Positions 8,805-15,858 of a stretch of 35,526 nt of DNA are shown here, piece by piece (positions within the stretch are counted from its first letter, which is position 1; the number at the start of each line of letters is the position of its first letter). The stretch is from Parvibaculum sp040882025 (GTDB taxonomy: Bacteria > Pseudomonadota > Alphaproteobacteria > Parvibaculales > Parvibaculaceae): contig NZ_JBBECC010000058.1 in NCBI RefSeq assembly GCF_040882025.1, forward strand, positions 1 through 35,526. The letters run 5' to 3'. The position numbers were made by a program, and so were the translations under genes. The notes beneath the pieces are model-generated. The model was not told the DNA's origin. It was given only the letters and a program-made list of their open reading frames with translations, and made no database searches.

Positions 8805-8906
8805 AGCAGTTTCGCTTTTCTCTGAATCGCGAAACTGCTCTAGGTCGTTGTTTTGGCGCGTTTCCGGACGGCGAACCGGCTTCCACTTCGCCTGGAAACG
8901 CTCTAG
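8801..8906. repeat. Bipartite intergenic palindromic repeat
   Basis: Part one has perfect 15-bp arms, CTAGAGCAGTTTCGC (8801-8815) and GCGAAACTGCTCTAG (8829-8843), with a 13-nt spacer. Part two pairs GCGTTTCC (8858-8865) with GGAAACGC (8894-8901) and GGCGAA (8870-8875) with TTCGCC (8887-8892), then ends in CTCTAG. From memory this two-part architecture resembles palindromic elements scattered between genes in Rhizobiales. It lies exactly between two convergent genes. The YggS stop (8802-8804) and the transpeptidase stop (8903-8905) both fall in its CTAG termini. No second copy was noticed in the window. Confidence 0.8.
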
Positions 8907-9448
8907 AGGTCGCCGATCCGCATTCTTGTTTGCGGTTTGCAGCGCGCCAGTACCTTCAACATGTCGGCGAGCCGCAAAGCGACACAGCCTTCGGTTGGCT
9001 GCAGGGCACCGCCTTTCTCGTTCGCCAAGTGAAAAAAGATGGCGCTGCCGGCACCGGGCCGTGGCGGATTGTCGTTGTGGCCGAGTACGACGACAAGATC
9101 GTAGAGGTGGTCGTTGCGCCACATTGCCTCGGCGCTGGCCGGATAGGGCAGGCGGACCGGCCGGTTGTAGGCGGGATCGCCCGGCGCGTCGCACCAACCA
9201 TCGTCGGGAGCTATCGGGAGTATCGGCAAGGCGGTCTCTGGCGTGGACAGTCGGTCGGACCGATATCGAAGGTTTCGGAGCGGAAAGAGACCAATGGGTG
9301 TGGCGCCGTCACCTTCGCGCTTGTCATCCACCAATCCAGTGCGTCCCAAAGCACAGGTAAAGCTCAGGTCGCCGAAAGTCAGCCGGCCGAGCGATTCGCC
9401 CGGCATTGCCGCAACTTCAATATCGAGAATGCCGGAGGAAGACGCCAT
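8903..9448 (-). CDS. L,D-transpeptidase (YkuD) family protein
   Basis: A 181-aa YkuD-fold protein. L,D-transpeptidases cross-link peptidoglycan stem peptides or attach proteins to them through a catalytic cysteine. Seen: DGATPIGLFPLRNLRYR (substrate-loop region), VVVLGHNDNPP, and the active-site segment with IFFHLA (His140) and PTEGCVALR (nucleophile Cys155). The usual family form is SHGC or TxGC. It is compact and lacks any N-terminal signal peptide, as in the short alphaproteobacterial YkuD relatives, so how it would reach the periplasm is unclear. The last codon and stop fall within the end of the palindromic repeat. Confidence 0.82.
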   Translation of the reverse strand: MASSSGILDIEVAAMPGESLGRLTFGDLSFTCALGRTGLVDDKREGDGATPIGLFPLRNLRYRSDRLSTPETALPILPIAPDDGWCDAPGDPAYNRPVRLPYPASAEAMWRNDHLYDLVVVLGHNDNPPRPGAGSAIFFHLANEKGGALQPTEGCVALRLADMLKVLARCKPQTRMRIGDL

Positions 9449-9493
9449 GACGGCGTCAGGTTAGGCGGTGAGCGCCAATCATGCCAGTGGGCA

Positions 9494-10210
9494 TCAACGC
9501 ACGTGCTTCAAGGCATCGTATTTGTCGAGGGCCTGATTCATGGCGCTCAGAATATCGGCAGGGGCTGCAGCGCTGTCCTCATCGCCATCGGCCGGGCCCT
9601 CCATGTCGAGGCTCATGCGCGGCGCAACGGCCGCCATCCCTTTTTCGATCGCTTCGGCGTTGTCGAATGAACCGATCAATGCCGCGAAGGCCTCCGGGCT
9701 CAGTTGCGGCAGGCCGGCCCCACCCGAGACGGGCGCCGTCATGGGCTTTGCTGAAGCGGCTGTTTGCCCGGCTTTCGCGTTGGCCTGGGCCGGGACATCC
9801 TTGCTGGCGGTCGCGGTACTGGCGGTCTGGATCGGGGTCTCACCGGAGGGTGCCTCCGGCTTGAAAAGCGCGGCATAGAGCTGATCGCCGATGCCCTGCT
9901 CGCCGGAACCGCCGGCGAGGGCGAGGCTTGCGACCGAAGCAACGAGACCGATCGGACCGCCATAGAGCGCGCCGCCCGCGATGCGGGCTTGCGGGCTGAT
10001 CTTGTCGCCGGTCAAGCCACGATAGACGTCGGCTACGACGGGGATGTGCTGGAGCGGATTCAGCGTGTCGATCAGGTCGTGAAAGCTGAGCTCGGTCCCT
10101 TCAGAGGTGCGGCCCTCGCGGCGCGCGGCGCGCAGATCGGCAAAGGCGGCTGAGGCCATATTGTGCTTGCCGGCGGCGAGCGGCTGGGGATGGGCGAGGG
10201 CATCTATCAT
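9494..10210 (-). CDS. Conserved hypothetical protein
   Basis: A 238-aa protein I do not recognise as having a known function. The N-terminal half contains LSFHDLIDTLNPLQHIPVV and ADVYRGLTGD, then a Gly/Ala-rich hydrophobic stretch (GGALYGGPIGLVASVASLALAGG, split here by wording only) that could be membrane-associated. The C-terminal half is low-complexity Ala/Pro/Thr/Lys and ends in a short acidic-amphipathic helix (ADILSAMNQALDKYDAL). I recall the 'NPLQHIP...YR..TGD' pattern from uncharacterised alphaproteobacterial proteins. ATG 10210 was chosen because it opens an organised N-terminus; the frame stays open upstream. It is divergent from the TPR-sulfotransferase gene. Confidence 0.6.
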   Translation of the reverse strand: MIDALAHPQPLAAGKHNMASAAFADLRAARREGRTSEGTELSFHDLIDTLNPLQHIPVVADVYRGLTGDKISPQARIAGGALYGGPIGLVASVASLALAGGSGEQGIGDQLYAALFKPEAPSGETPIQTASTATASKDVPAQANAKAGQTAASAKPMTAPVSGGAGLPQLSPEAFAALIGSFDNAEAIEKGMAAVAPRMSLDMEGPADGDEDSAAAPADILSAMNQALDKYDALKHVR

Positions 10211-10428
10211 ACCTTGTCCGACGCAAATGACGGGCCAGAGCGCAAAGCCCGAAAAACAGCCATATTCGATCGTATTTCGACGATGATAATGGGGCCATGC
10301 GGCATTTTTTGCCGTCCGGCCCCTTCTGGTGCCGATCACATCTTCCCGCGTTGGTTGCCGGAACGAGCTATGGCAAACTCCGGCCGCGCGCCTCACTTGG
10401 GGGCGTCGTGTATTTGGGACCGAAGAGT

Positions 10429-12366
10429 ATGGCGAAAAAACCCTCTTTTCCGGGGTCGGCCAAGGGGCCTGTCTTCGCGCCGCAGGGGGGTATGCGGCCG
10501 ACTGTCGGGCTGCCACGTTCGGCGTTGGGTGGACCGAAGCCGACCGTCGGACTCCCGCAGAGCGGAGAGGGCGGCTTTCGACCGGCTGCCAATCCACCTC
10601 AACGCCTTCAAGAGGGTAGCCCGCCCCTCGCGCCCGACGACATTGTCCGCTTATTGCAGCTGGGCGGTGCTCATCTTGCGGCTGGCCGCCTCGATCACGC
10701 CGGCCGGGCCGCGGCGCATGTGTTGAAGGCCGAACCGCAAAATCCCGATGCGCTTCATCTTCTCGGGCTGGTGGCGCTCGGCAAGGGCGACGCTGCCAAT
10801 GCCGAGAAGCTGATCGGAGCTGCGGCGGCGATGATGCCGCGGCACGTGAACGTCTGGGTCAATCTCGGTAATGCGCAACGGGATCAGGGCAAGGCCGACG
10901 AAGCGCTCATCGCCTATCGTCGCGCCGAGGCGATCAATCCTGCCTATCCCGATATTTTTCTCAACCGCGGCCAGCTCTACAGGGATACCGCGGATTATGG
11001 TGTTGCCATCGCCGAATTCGAAAAGCTCATCGCGCTGATACCGGATGACGTTGCGCCCTATATGCGAGCGGCATCGGCGGCGACCGATGCCGGACGTTTT
11101 CGTGATGCTTTGGGATTTTTACTGTGCGCCGCAGAACGAACGTCCGATATTCCGTTGCAGCTTGCGACGGTTCTCTCGGCGACATATGAGCGATTGGGCG
11201 ATTTCGACAAGGCAATTGTGTGGGCGGACAAGGCTCTTGCCATCGATGCCGCAAGCGGCGGCGCGCGGGCCGTCTGGTCCAAAGCGCGGCGTCGGCGATA
11301 CAAGGGCGACGAAGCGGTTCTCGCCGAATGCCGAAAGCAACTCGCGGCGCTCGATCTCGGCGGCAAGACCACGGTGAACGATGCACGTCTTGTTTCCTCG
11401 GAGCTCGCGCAGATTTGTCATGAAGCCGGTGACATTGACGCGGCGTTCCGTTATTTCACGCAGCAGAACGATTACACGTCACGTCTGCCAGACCTCAAGC
11501 ATGTCAACCGTTCGGCATTTGTCGATGAGGTTCATGCGCTGGCCGATACGTATACGAAAGATTTCGTGTCGGGCTGGCGCTTGCTGCCGGAGCAGGGCGT
11601 TGAGCCGGGTCACGCCGCGCCGCCGGTTTTTCTGGTCGGCTTTCCCCGCTCGGGCACAACGTTGCTCGACCAGATTTTCGACGCGCATCCGAACGTTCAA
11701 GTGTTCGAGGAGCAACCATTTCTGCGCGCGGTCAGAAAGTCGATCCCCGACTATCCACGATCGCTTGCGGGAATGGATGATGACGCGCGAAAGGCGGCAC
11801 GACAGATTTACTGGACGGCGTTGCGCGAGGCTGGAGCCGATCTCGAAGGAAAAACCGTCATCAACAAGATGCCGCTCGATATCGTTCATGCGGGTCTTAT
11901 CCAGCGCGTATTTCCGGAAGCGCGCATCATCTTTGCCTTGCGCCATCCCGCCGATTGCGTGTTGTCCTGCTTCATGCAGGATTTCGTGCCCAACGGAGCA
12001 ATGCTGAATTTTCTCACGCTTGAAGGGTCGGCGCGCCTTTATGACCAGGTGATGACCCTCTGGCAGGCATACAGGGCATTGCTGCCTCTCAACGTGCATG
12101 AGGTACGCTATGAAAACCTCATCGCGGATTTGCGCGAGGAGGTCGCGCCCGCTCTTTCATTCCTCGAACTACCCTGGCATGAAGCGGTAAGCGATCCGGC
12201 GGCACACGCGCGGGCACGCGGCACGATCAAGACCCCTTCCTATTCGCAAGTGACACAACCCATATACTCGACGGCCGCCGACCGCTGGCGGCGATATGAA
12301 GAGCATATGCGGTCCGTCATGCCCATCCTCGAGGCGCATATCAAGCGCTTCGGCTATTCCCTTTGA
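10429..12366 (+). CDS. TPR-sulfotransferase fusion protein
   Basis: A 645-aa two-domain protein. The N-terminus is low-complexity and holds two PTVGLP repeats (residues about 22-50). Tetratricopeptide repeats follow from about 65 to 320, for example VNVWVNLGNAQRDQGKADEA and ATYERLGDFDKAIVWADKAL. The C-terminal sulfotransferase domain has the 5'-PAPS loop VFLVGFPRSGTTLLDQIF (about residue 400) and the 3' motif ARIIFALRHPADCVLSCF; VHEVRYENLIADLREEV matches the conserved tail. Such fusions are common in proteobacteria, where the TPR is presumed to present a protein or glycan acceptor. Start ATG 10429 is preceded by GAAGAG. The substrate is unknown. The response-regulator gene starts 7 nt after the stop. 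Confidence 0.87.
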   Translation: MAKKPSFPGSAKGPVFAPQGGMRPTVGLPRSALGGPKPTVGLPQSGEGGFRPAANPPQRLQEGSPPLAPDDIVRLLQLGGAHLAAGRLDHAGRAAAHVLKAEPQNPDALHLLGLVALGKGDAANAEKLIGAAAAMMPRHVNVWVNLGNAQRDQGKADEALIAYRRAEAINPAYPDIFLNRGQLYRDTADYGVAIAEFEKLIALIPDDVAPYMRAASAATDAGRFRDALGFLLCAAERTSDIPLQLATVLSATYERLGDFDKAIVWADKALAIDAASGGARAVWSKARRRRYKGDEAVLAECRKQLAALDLGGKTTVNDARLVSSELAQICHEAGDIDAAFRYFTQQNDYTSRLPDLKHVNRSAFVDEVHALADTYTKDFVSGWRLLPEQGVEPGHAAPPVFLVGFPRSGTTLLDQIFDAHPNVQVFEEQPFLRAVRKSIPDYPRSLAGMDDDARKAARQIYWTALREAGADLEGKTVINKMPLDIVHAGLIQRVFPEARIIFALRHPADCVLSCFMQDFVPNGAMLNFLTLEGSARLYDQVMTLWQAYRALLPLNVHEVRYENLIADLREEVAPALSFLELPWHEAVSDPAAHARARGTIKTPSYSQVTQPIYSTAADRWRRYEEHMRSVMPILEAHIKRFGYSL

Positions 12367-12373
12367 AGGTTTC

Positions 12374-13060
12374 ATGAGCGGTATCAAGAAGATCCTTATC
12401 GTCGATGACGACGATGCGTTGCGAACGGCGCTTGTCGAACAGCTCGATCTCCATGAAGAATTCTCCTGCGCAAACGCGGCGACAGCCACGGCGGCGCTCG
12501 ACTGGATTCGCGCCAGTCATGTCGATCTGGTGCTGCTCGATGTCGGTCTGCCGGACATGGACGGGCGGGAAGCCTGCAGGCTGATGCGCAAGGCCGGGGT
12601 CAAGGCGCCGATCATCATGCTGACCGGCGCGGACACCGATTCCGACACAATTCTGGGTCTCGATGCCGGGGCGAACGACTATGTCACCAAGCCGTTCCGT
12701 TTCGGCGTATTGCTGGCACGTATCCGGGCACATCTGCGCAGCCACGAGCAGAGCGAGGATGCCGTCTTCAAAATCGGTCCTTATTCCTTCAGGCCGAGCG
12801 CCAAGCTGCTGGTCGACGCTCAGGAAAAGAAAGTCCGGTTGACCGAGAAGGAAACGGCGATCCTCAAATATCTCTATCGCGCCGGCGCCAAGGTCGTCGG
12901 GCGCGACGTGCTGCTCGCGGAGGTCTGGGGCTACAATTCAGGCGTCACGACGCACACGCTCGAGACGCATATCTACCGGTTGCGGCAGAAGGTCGAAAAG
13001 GATCCGTCGAATGCCGAGATCCTTGTAACCGAAACGGGCGGCTACCGGCTGGTTCCGTGA
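12374..13060 (+). CDS. OmpR-family DNA-binding response regulator
   Basis: A 228-aa two-component response regulator. The receiver domain (residues 1-120) shows the acidic pocket DDDD (11-14), phospho-acceptor Asp56 in LLDVGLPDMDG, Thr84 and Lys106 (VTKPF). The C-terminal winged helix (about 130-228) has VRLTEKETAILKYLYR, the VGRDVLLAEVWGY turn and recognition region HTLETHIYRLRQKVE, ending ETGGYRLVP. No histidine kinase is visible nearby, so it is an orphan here. It starts 7 nt after the TPR-sulfotransferase stop and is probably co-transcribed with it and with the NTF2-like gene 18 nt downstream. The signal and targets are unknown. Confidence 0.93.
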   Translation: MSGIKKILIVDDDDALRTALVEQLDLHEEFSCANAATATAALDWIRASHVDLVLLDVGLPDMDGREACRLMRKAGVKAPIIMLTGADTDSDTILGLDAGANDYVTKPFRFGVLLARIRAHLRSHEQSEDAVFKIGPYSFRPSAKLLVDAQEKKVRLTEKETAILKYLYRAGAKVVGRDVLLAEVWGYNSGVTTHTLETHIYRLRQKVEKDPSNAEILVTETGGYRLVP

Positions 13061-13078
13061 AAGCAGATCGGAGCGGAA

Positions 13079-13465
13079 ATGGGAACGAGCACGAATGGTG
13101 AGGCACTTCTCGTTGCCGAGAGATTCTTCCACGCGGTTGCAACAGGCGAGACCGATGAGGTCGCGCGCATCTATGCCCCGCAAGCCCGCATCTGGCACAA
13201 TTTCAGCCAGACGGAACAGACGGTGGAAGAAAATCTCAAGGTCTTGCGTTGGATGGCACGCAAGCTTCCGGGCCGGAGCTACGATGTATTGCGGCGGGTC
13301 GCCATTCCCGGCGGATTCATGCAGCAGCATGTCGTGCGCGGCACGCTTGCCGACGGCACGATTTTCGCGATGCCGGCTTGCGTCGTCTGCCTTGTCGAAG
13401 ACGGTCGCATCACGCGACTTGAAGAATATCTCGATCCGGCCCAGGCAGCGGCATTGTCGGCCTAG
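13079..13465 (+). CDS. NTF2-like (SnoaL) fold protein
   Basis: A 128-aa protein with the cone-shaped NTF2-like fold: a helical start (EALLVAERFFHAVATGETDEVARIYAP) followed by strands ARIWHNFSQTEQT, YDVLRRVAIPGGFMQQHVVRG and ACVVCLVEDGRITRLEEYLDP. Family members include isomerases, hydrolases and limonene-epoxide-type enzymes as well as non-enzymatic small-ligand binders, so the reaction cannot be named. GGAGCG precedes the ATG. It follows the response regulator by 18 nt, probably in one operon. Its stop overlaps the stop of the convergent thioesterase gene through a shared 4-nt CTAG. Confidence 0.78.
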   Translation: MGTSTNGEALLVAERFFHAVATGETDEVARIYAPQARIWHNFSQTEQTVEENLKVLRWMARKLPGRSYDVLRRVAIPGGFMQQHVVRGTLADGTIFAMPACVVCLVEDGRITRLEEYLDPAQAAALSA

Positions 13466-13923
13466 TCGCCTTCGACGCGCGCCGTCGGCCTGTAGGCGAC
13501 AACGAAGTGCGGCGGCATCCTGGTTGCGCGGCCTGTCTCGATGTCGATGCAGACGAAATCCGTGAGGCCGCGCAACAGGGTCGTGCCCGTTTCGGCGTTT
13601 ACCATCTGGAAGCGGCGGCGCAGCCGCAGACGACCATCGTTTCCGGTGATCCAGGTAGCGATGAGAACGCGTTCGCCTTCGTGACATGCCGCGAGATACT
13701 CAAGCTCGTGCCGTCGTACCACCATGCCGCGGTTGAGGCGCTTGTAGGCAGCGAAATCGAGCCCGAGTGCTTTCGAGTGCTCCCATGCCGTCTTTGCCAT
13801 CCAGCTCAGATAGACGACATTGTTCGTATGCTGAAAATCGTCGATATGCCGGGGTTCGACCCGAACCTCGTGAATGAAGGGATCGGGCCAGTCCCAGTCG
13901 ATCCGGGGCATCGGCAGAACCAT
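13462..13923 (-). CDS. Acyl-CoA thioesterase, hotdog (4HBT) family
   Basis: A 153-aa single-hotdog protein of the 4-hydroxybenzoyl-CoA thioesterase/YbgC group that hydrolyses acyl-CoA thioesters. Seen: RVEPRHIDDFQHTNNVVYLSWM, the family active-site region (D-x-x-x-H-x-N-N-x-x-Y), then MVVRRHELEYLAACHEGERVLIATWI and RRRFQMVNAETGTTLLRGLTDFVCID. ATG 13923 was chosen; a second ATG at 13911 would remove four residues. It faces the NTF2-like gene and shares its CTAG stop. About 100 nt separate its start from the divergent cyclic-nucleotide-binding protein. The natural substrate is unknown. Confidence 0.85.
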   Translation of the reverse strand: MVLPMPRIDWDWPDPFIHEVRVEPRHIDDFQHTNNVVYLSWMAKTAWEHSKALGLDFAAYKRLNRGMVVRRHELEYLAACHEGERVLIATWITGNDGRLRLRRRFQMVNAETGTTLLRGLTDFVCIDIETGRATRMPPHFVVAYRPTARVEGD

Positions 13924-14022
13924 GAGAAGCGCTCCGTTGCGGCGTCCGCACTTCTTAGCCGTGCCAGGCGTCGAGCGCAAATGGGGTTGGGATCGCGGCC
14001 CACCCTCCGCTATGCTCGCGCC

Positions 14023-14517
14023 ATGAGCCTCGAACCTGCCATCGTCATGCTGAAACGCACGGAGCTTTTCTCGGGCCTCGATCCGGTCCGGCTCGAGGTG
14101 GTGGCGTTTACCTGCGAACGGCGCGAATACGCGCCCGGCGCAACGCTTTTCGAAGCGGGAGACGAGGCCGATTGCGCCTTTCTCGTTCTCGACGGCGAGG
14201 CGGCGATGCTGGCGCGCGACGAGAGTGGTGCAGCACGGGCGCTCCGGCTCGGCAGTGGCGATCTCATCGGCGAGACGGCATTGTTCGAGCCACAGCGGCG
14301 GTTGACGACAGTGCGCGCCGTTTCGTCGCTTCACACGCTCAGGATCGGCCGTGACATGTTTCAGCGGCTGATCGGCGAATTTCCCGAGATGGCGGGGGCC
14401 GTTGCGTCCCGGCTTGCCGGGCGGCTCTCGGCGTTGGGCGAAGAGCTAACGGTGCTTGGCGGACGGCTCGACGAAAGCCGGATCGAAACGAAGAAGGGCA
14501 GAAATGTCGATGAGTGA
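14023..14517 (+). CDS. Stand-alone cyclic nucleotide-binding domain protein
   Basis: A 164-aa protein consisting of one CRP-type cyclic-nucleotide-binding domain. Seen: LKRTELFSGLDPVRLEVVAF, the beta-roll YAPGATLFEAGDEADCAFLVLDGEA, and the phosphate-binding cassette SGDLIGETALFEPQRRLTTVRA with the conserved Glu and Arg. The C-terminal helix (FPEMAGAVASRLAGRLSALGEEL) is present, but there is no DNA-binding helix-turn-helix, so it is not a classical CRP/FNR regulator. It probably signals through a partner. The last 14 nt overlap the start of the downstream PaaI-type thioesterase, indicating coupled translation. Confidence 0.85.
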   Translation: MSLEPAIVMLKRTELFSGLDPVRLEVVAFTCERREYAPGATLFEAGDEADCAFLVLDGEAAMLARDESGAARALRLGSGDLIGETALFEPQRRLTTVRAVSSLHTLRIGRDMFQRLIGEFPEMAGAVASRLAGRLSALGEELTVLGGRLDESRIETKKGRNVDE

Positions 14518-14989
14518 GCGTCAGGTGGAAGCGAAGCGCGACTGGCCGCCGAACATCCAGGCGGTGTTCAAGCGGATGGCGCCGGCAAGCCGCTATCTCG
14601 GTCTCGAGATTCTCGATGCCGACCGCGAAGCGCGCATTGTAAAAGTGGCGTTCAATGCCGGCCCCGAACTCTGCAACATGTGGGGCGGCATCCAGGGCGG
14701 CATGGTAGCGGCGATGCTCGACGATGTGATGAGCCTCGCCGTCGGCCTCGATCTCGAGTGGGGCCAGATTTCGCCGACGCTGGAACTGAAGGTCTCGATG
14801 CTGACGCTGGCGCGGCCGGGGCGTATTCTCGGGACGGGCCGCGTCATCAAGCGCGGCAAGTCGGTCGGTTTTATCGAGGGCGATCTGACCTCGGAAGACG
14901 GCAAGCTCATTGCGACAGCAAGCTCGACGGCGACCTTCGTGACGCTGAAAAAGAAAGAAGTACCAGCCGAAAGCAGCGCTCAGGCGTAG
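14504..14989 (+). CDS. PaaI-family thioesterase
   Basis: A 161-aa hotdog-fold protein of the PaaI/YdiI type, acting on acyl- or aryl-CoA thioesters. Hallmarks are NMWGGIQGGMVAAMLDDVMSLAV (the H/N-G-G-...-D/E catalytic helix) and SPTLELKVSMLTLARPGRILGTGRVIKRGKSVGFIEGDL. AAGGG precedes ATG 14504 by 7 nt; an in-frame ATG two codons later is possible. It overlaps the cyclic-nucleotide-binding gene by 14 nt, so the pair is probably one unit. It is convergent with, and overlaps by 10 nt, the TetR gene. The substrate is unknown. Confidence 0.85.
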   Translation: MSMSERQVEAKRDWPPNIQAVFKRMAPASRYLGLEILDADREARIVKVAFNAGPELCNMWGGIQGGMVAAMLDDVMSLAVGLDLEWGQISPTLELKVSMLTLARPGRILGTGRVIKRGKSVGFIEGDLTSEDGKLIATASSTATFVTLKKKEVPAESSAQA

Positions 14990-15630
14990 GCTTTCTTTGC
15001 GAAGAAGGCGCGCGCCTCGGGCGTCAGATGCGTGTTGAAGAGCGCGAAGTGATGCCGGATGCCGGCATTGAGCGCGGCCTTGTCGAGCTTCACGACGCGG
15101 CGCGTTTCGCGCAGGAAGCTCGGCCAGTAGCGGATCACCATCCAGACATTGTCGGCAAGCGCCGTCAGTTCGTCGTCCGGCATGTCGAGATGGCGCGCCT
15201 CGATCATGTGGCGAAAGAAACGCACCAGCATGTTTGTCGTCATTTCGTAGATGCGGTGGACGCGATCCTCAAGTTCGGGTGAGGTGCGGCCATATTCGGC
15301 CTGGTCGCGATAGAGAAACTGATAGGTCCAGACTTCCTCGAAAGCCGAGCGATTGAAAAGCGCGTAAGCCTCGAGCACGGTGTCAGGCGTCGATGCGATG
15401 GCAAGACGCTTGTCGATCAGTACAAAGAGCGCCAGCTGGTGCGCGCGCACGAGGTCACGCTTGGTGCGGAAGTGGTACCAGAGGTTGCCTTCCGAGATGC
15501 CGACCTCCTCGGAGATACGCGCCGTCGTTACGGCGTCGTAGCCGTTTTCGTTGAAGAGACGGAGGCTCGCGGTGAGGATCCGATCCTTGGTTCCGGCGGC
15601 TGCCTGGCTGTTTTTGGCTCTTTTTGTCAT
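14980..15630 (-). CDS. TetR/AcrR family transcriptional regulator
   Basis: A 216-aa TetR-type regulator. The N-terminal helix-turn-helix is typical: TKDRILTASLRLFNENGYDAV, then TTARISEEVGISEGNLWYHFRTKRDLV (about residues 30-62). The C-terminal part (from about 75) is an all-helical ligand/dimer domain with a long aromatic-rich segment, as in the TetR_C subfamily next to lipid and CoA genes. The initiating ATG lies at 15628-15630. Three 11-bp CTGTCA repeats start 4 nt upstream and two TAGGG-N6-CCCTA palindromes lie 87-121 nt upstream; either may be its operator. The ligand is unknown; a link to the neighbouring thioesterases is only positional. Confidence 0.9.
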   Translation of the reverse strand: MTKRAKNSQAAAGTKDRILTASLRLFNENGYDAVTTARISEEVGISEGNLWYHFRTKRDLVRAHQLALFVLIDKRLAIASTPDTVLEAYALFNRSAFEEVWTYQFLYRDQAEYGRTSPELEDRVHRIYEMTTNMLVRFFRHMIEARHLDMPDDELTALADNVWMVIRYWPSFLRETRRVVKLDKAALNAGIRHHFALFNTHLTPEARAFFAKKAYA

Positions 15631-15633
15631 CGC

Positions 15634-15666
15634 CTGTCAAAAAACTGTCACAAAACTGTCATATTA
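15634..15666. repeat. Three 11-bp direct repeats upstream of tetR
   Basis: CTGTCA occurs at 15634-15639, 15645-15650 and 15656-15661, each followed by an A/T-rich pentamer, giving an exact 11-bp period (one DNA turn). On the tetR coding strand the unit reads TGACAG. The array sits directly against the tetR start codon, a typical place for an autoregulatory protein-binding site. Confidence 0.7.
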
Positions 15667-15716
15667 GAACGTAGCGGCATGCTTATCTCCGGCCCGAGGC
15701 TGCCCTCTTGCCAGAA

Positions 15717-15751
15717 TAGGGTCAATACCCTAGCGTAGGGCATCTACCCTA
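15717..15751. promoter_or_regulatory. Twin TAGGG-N6-CCCTA palindromes
   Basis: TAGGGTCAATACCCTA (15717-15732) and TAGGGCATCTACCCTA (15736-15751) share identical 5-bp arms and a 6-bp spacer, with centres 19 bp apart. This is the form expected for two dimer-binding operator sites. They are upstream of the TetR gene and downstream of exonuclease III, both read on the minus strand, so the TetR promoter is the likely target. Confidence 0.65.
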
Positions 15752-15858
15752 ATAAAGACCGGCGGCCAGAGCACCCGCTCTGTCGGCAAAGACGGCAACG
15801 GTAGGAACCCCAGGAGCGGGCGACGGCGAGGCCTTCACCCCGAGGCTGGCCCCCCCAG

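Noticed and set aside
7431..9197. A 588-codon minus-strand frame that would fuse an unknown N-terminus to the thiE-like protein
   Set aside because: It runs through yggS antisense and the palindromic repeat; only the last 212 codons show a recognised fold.
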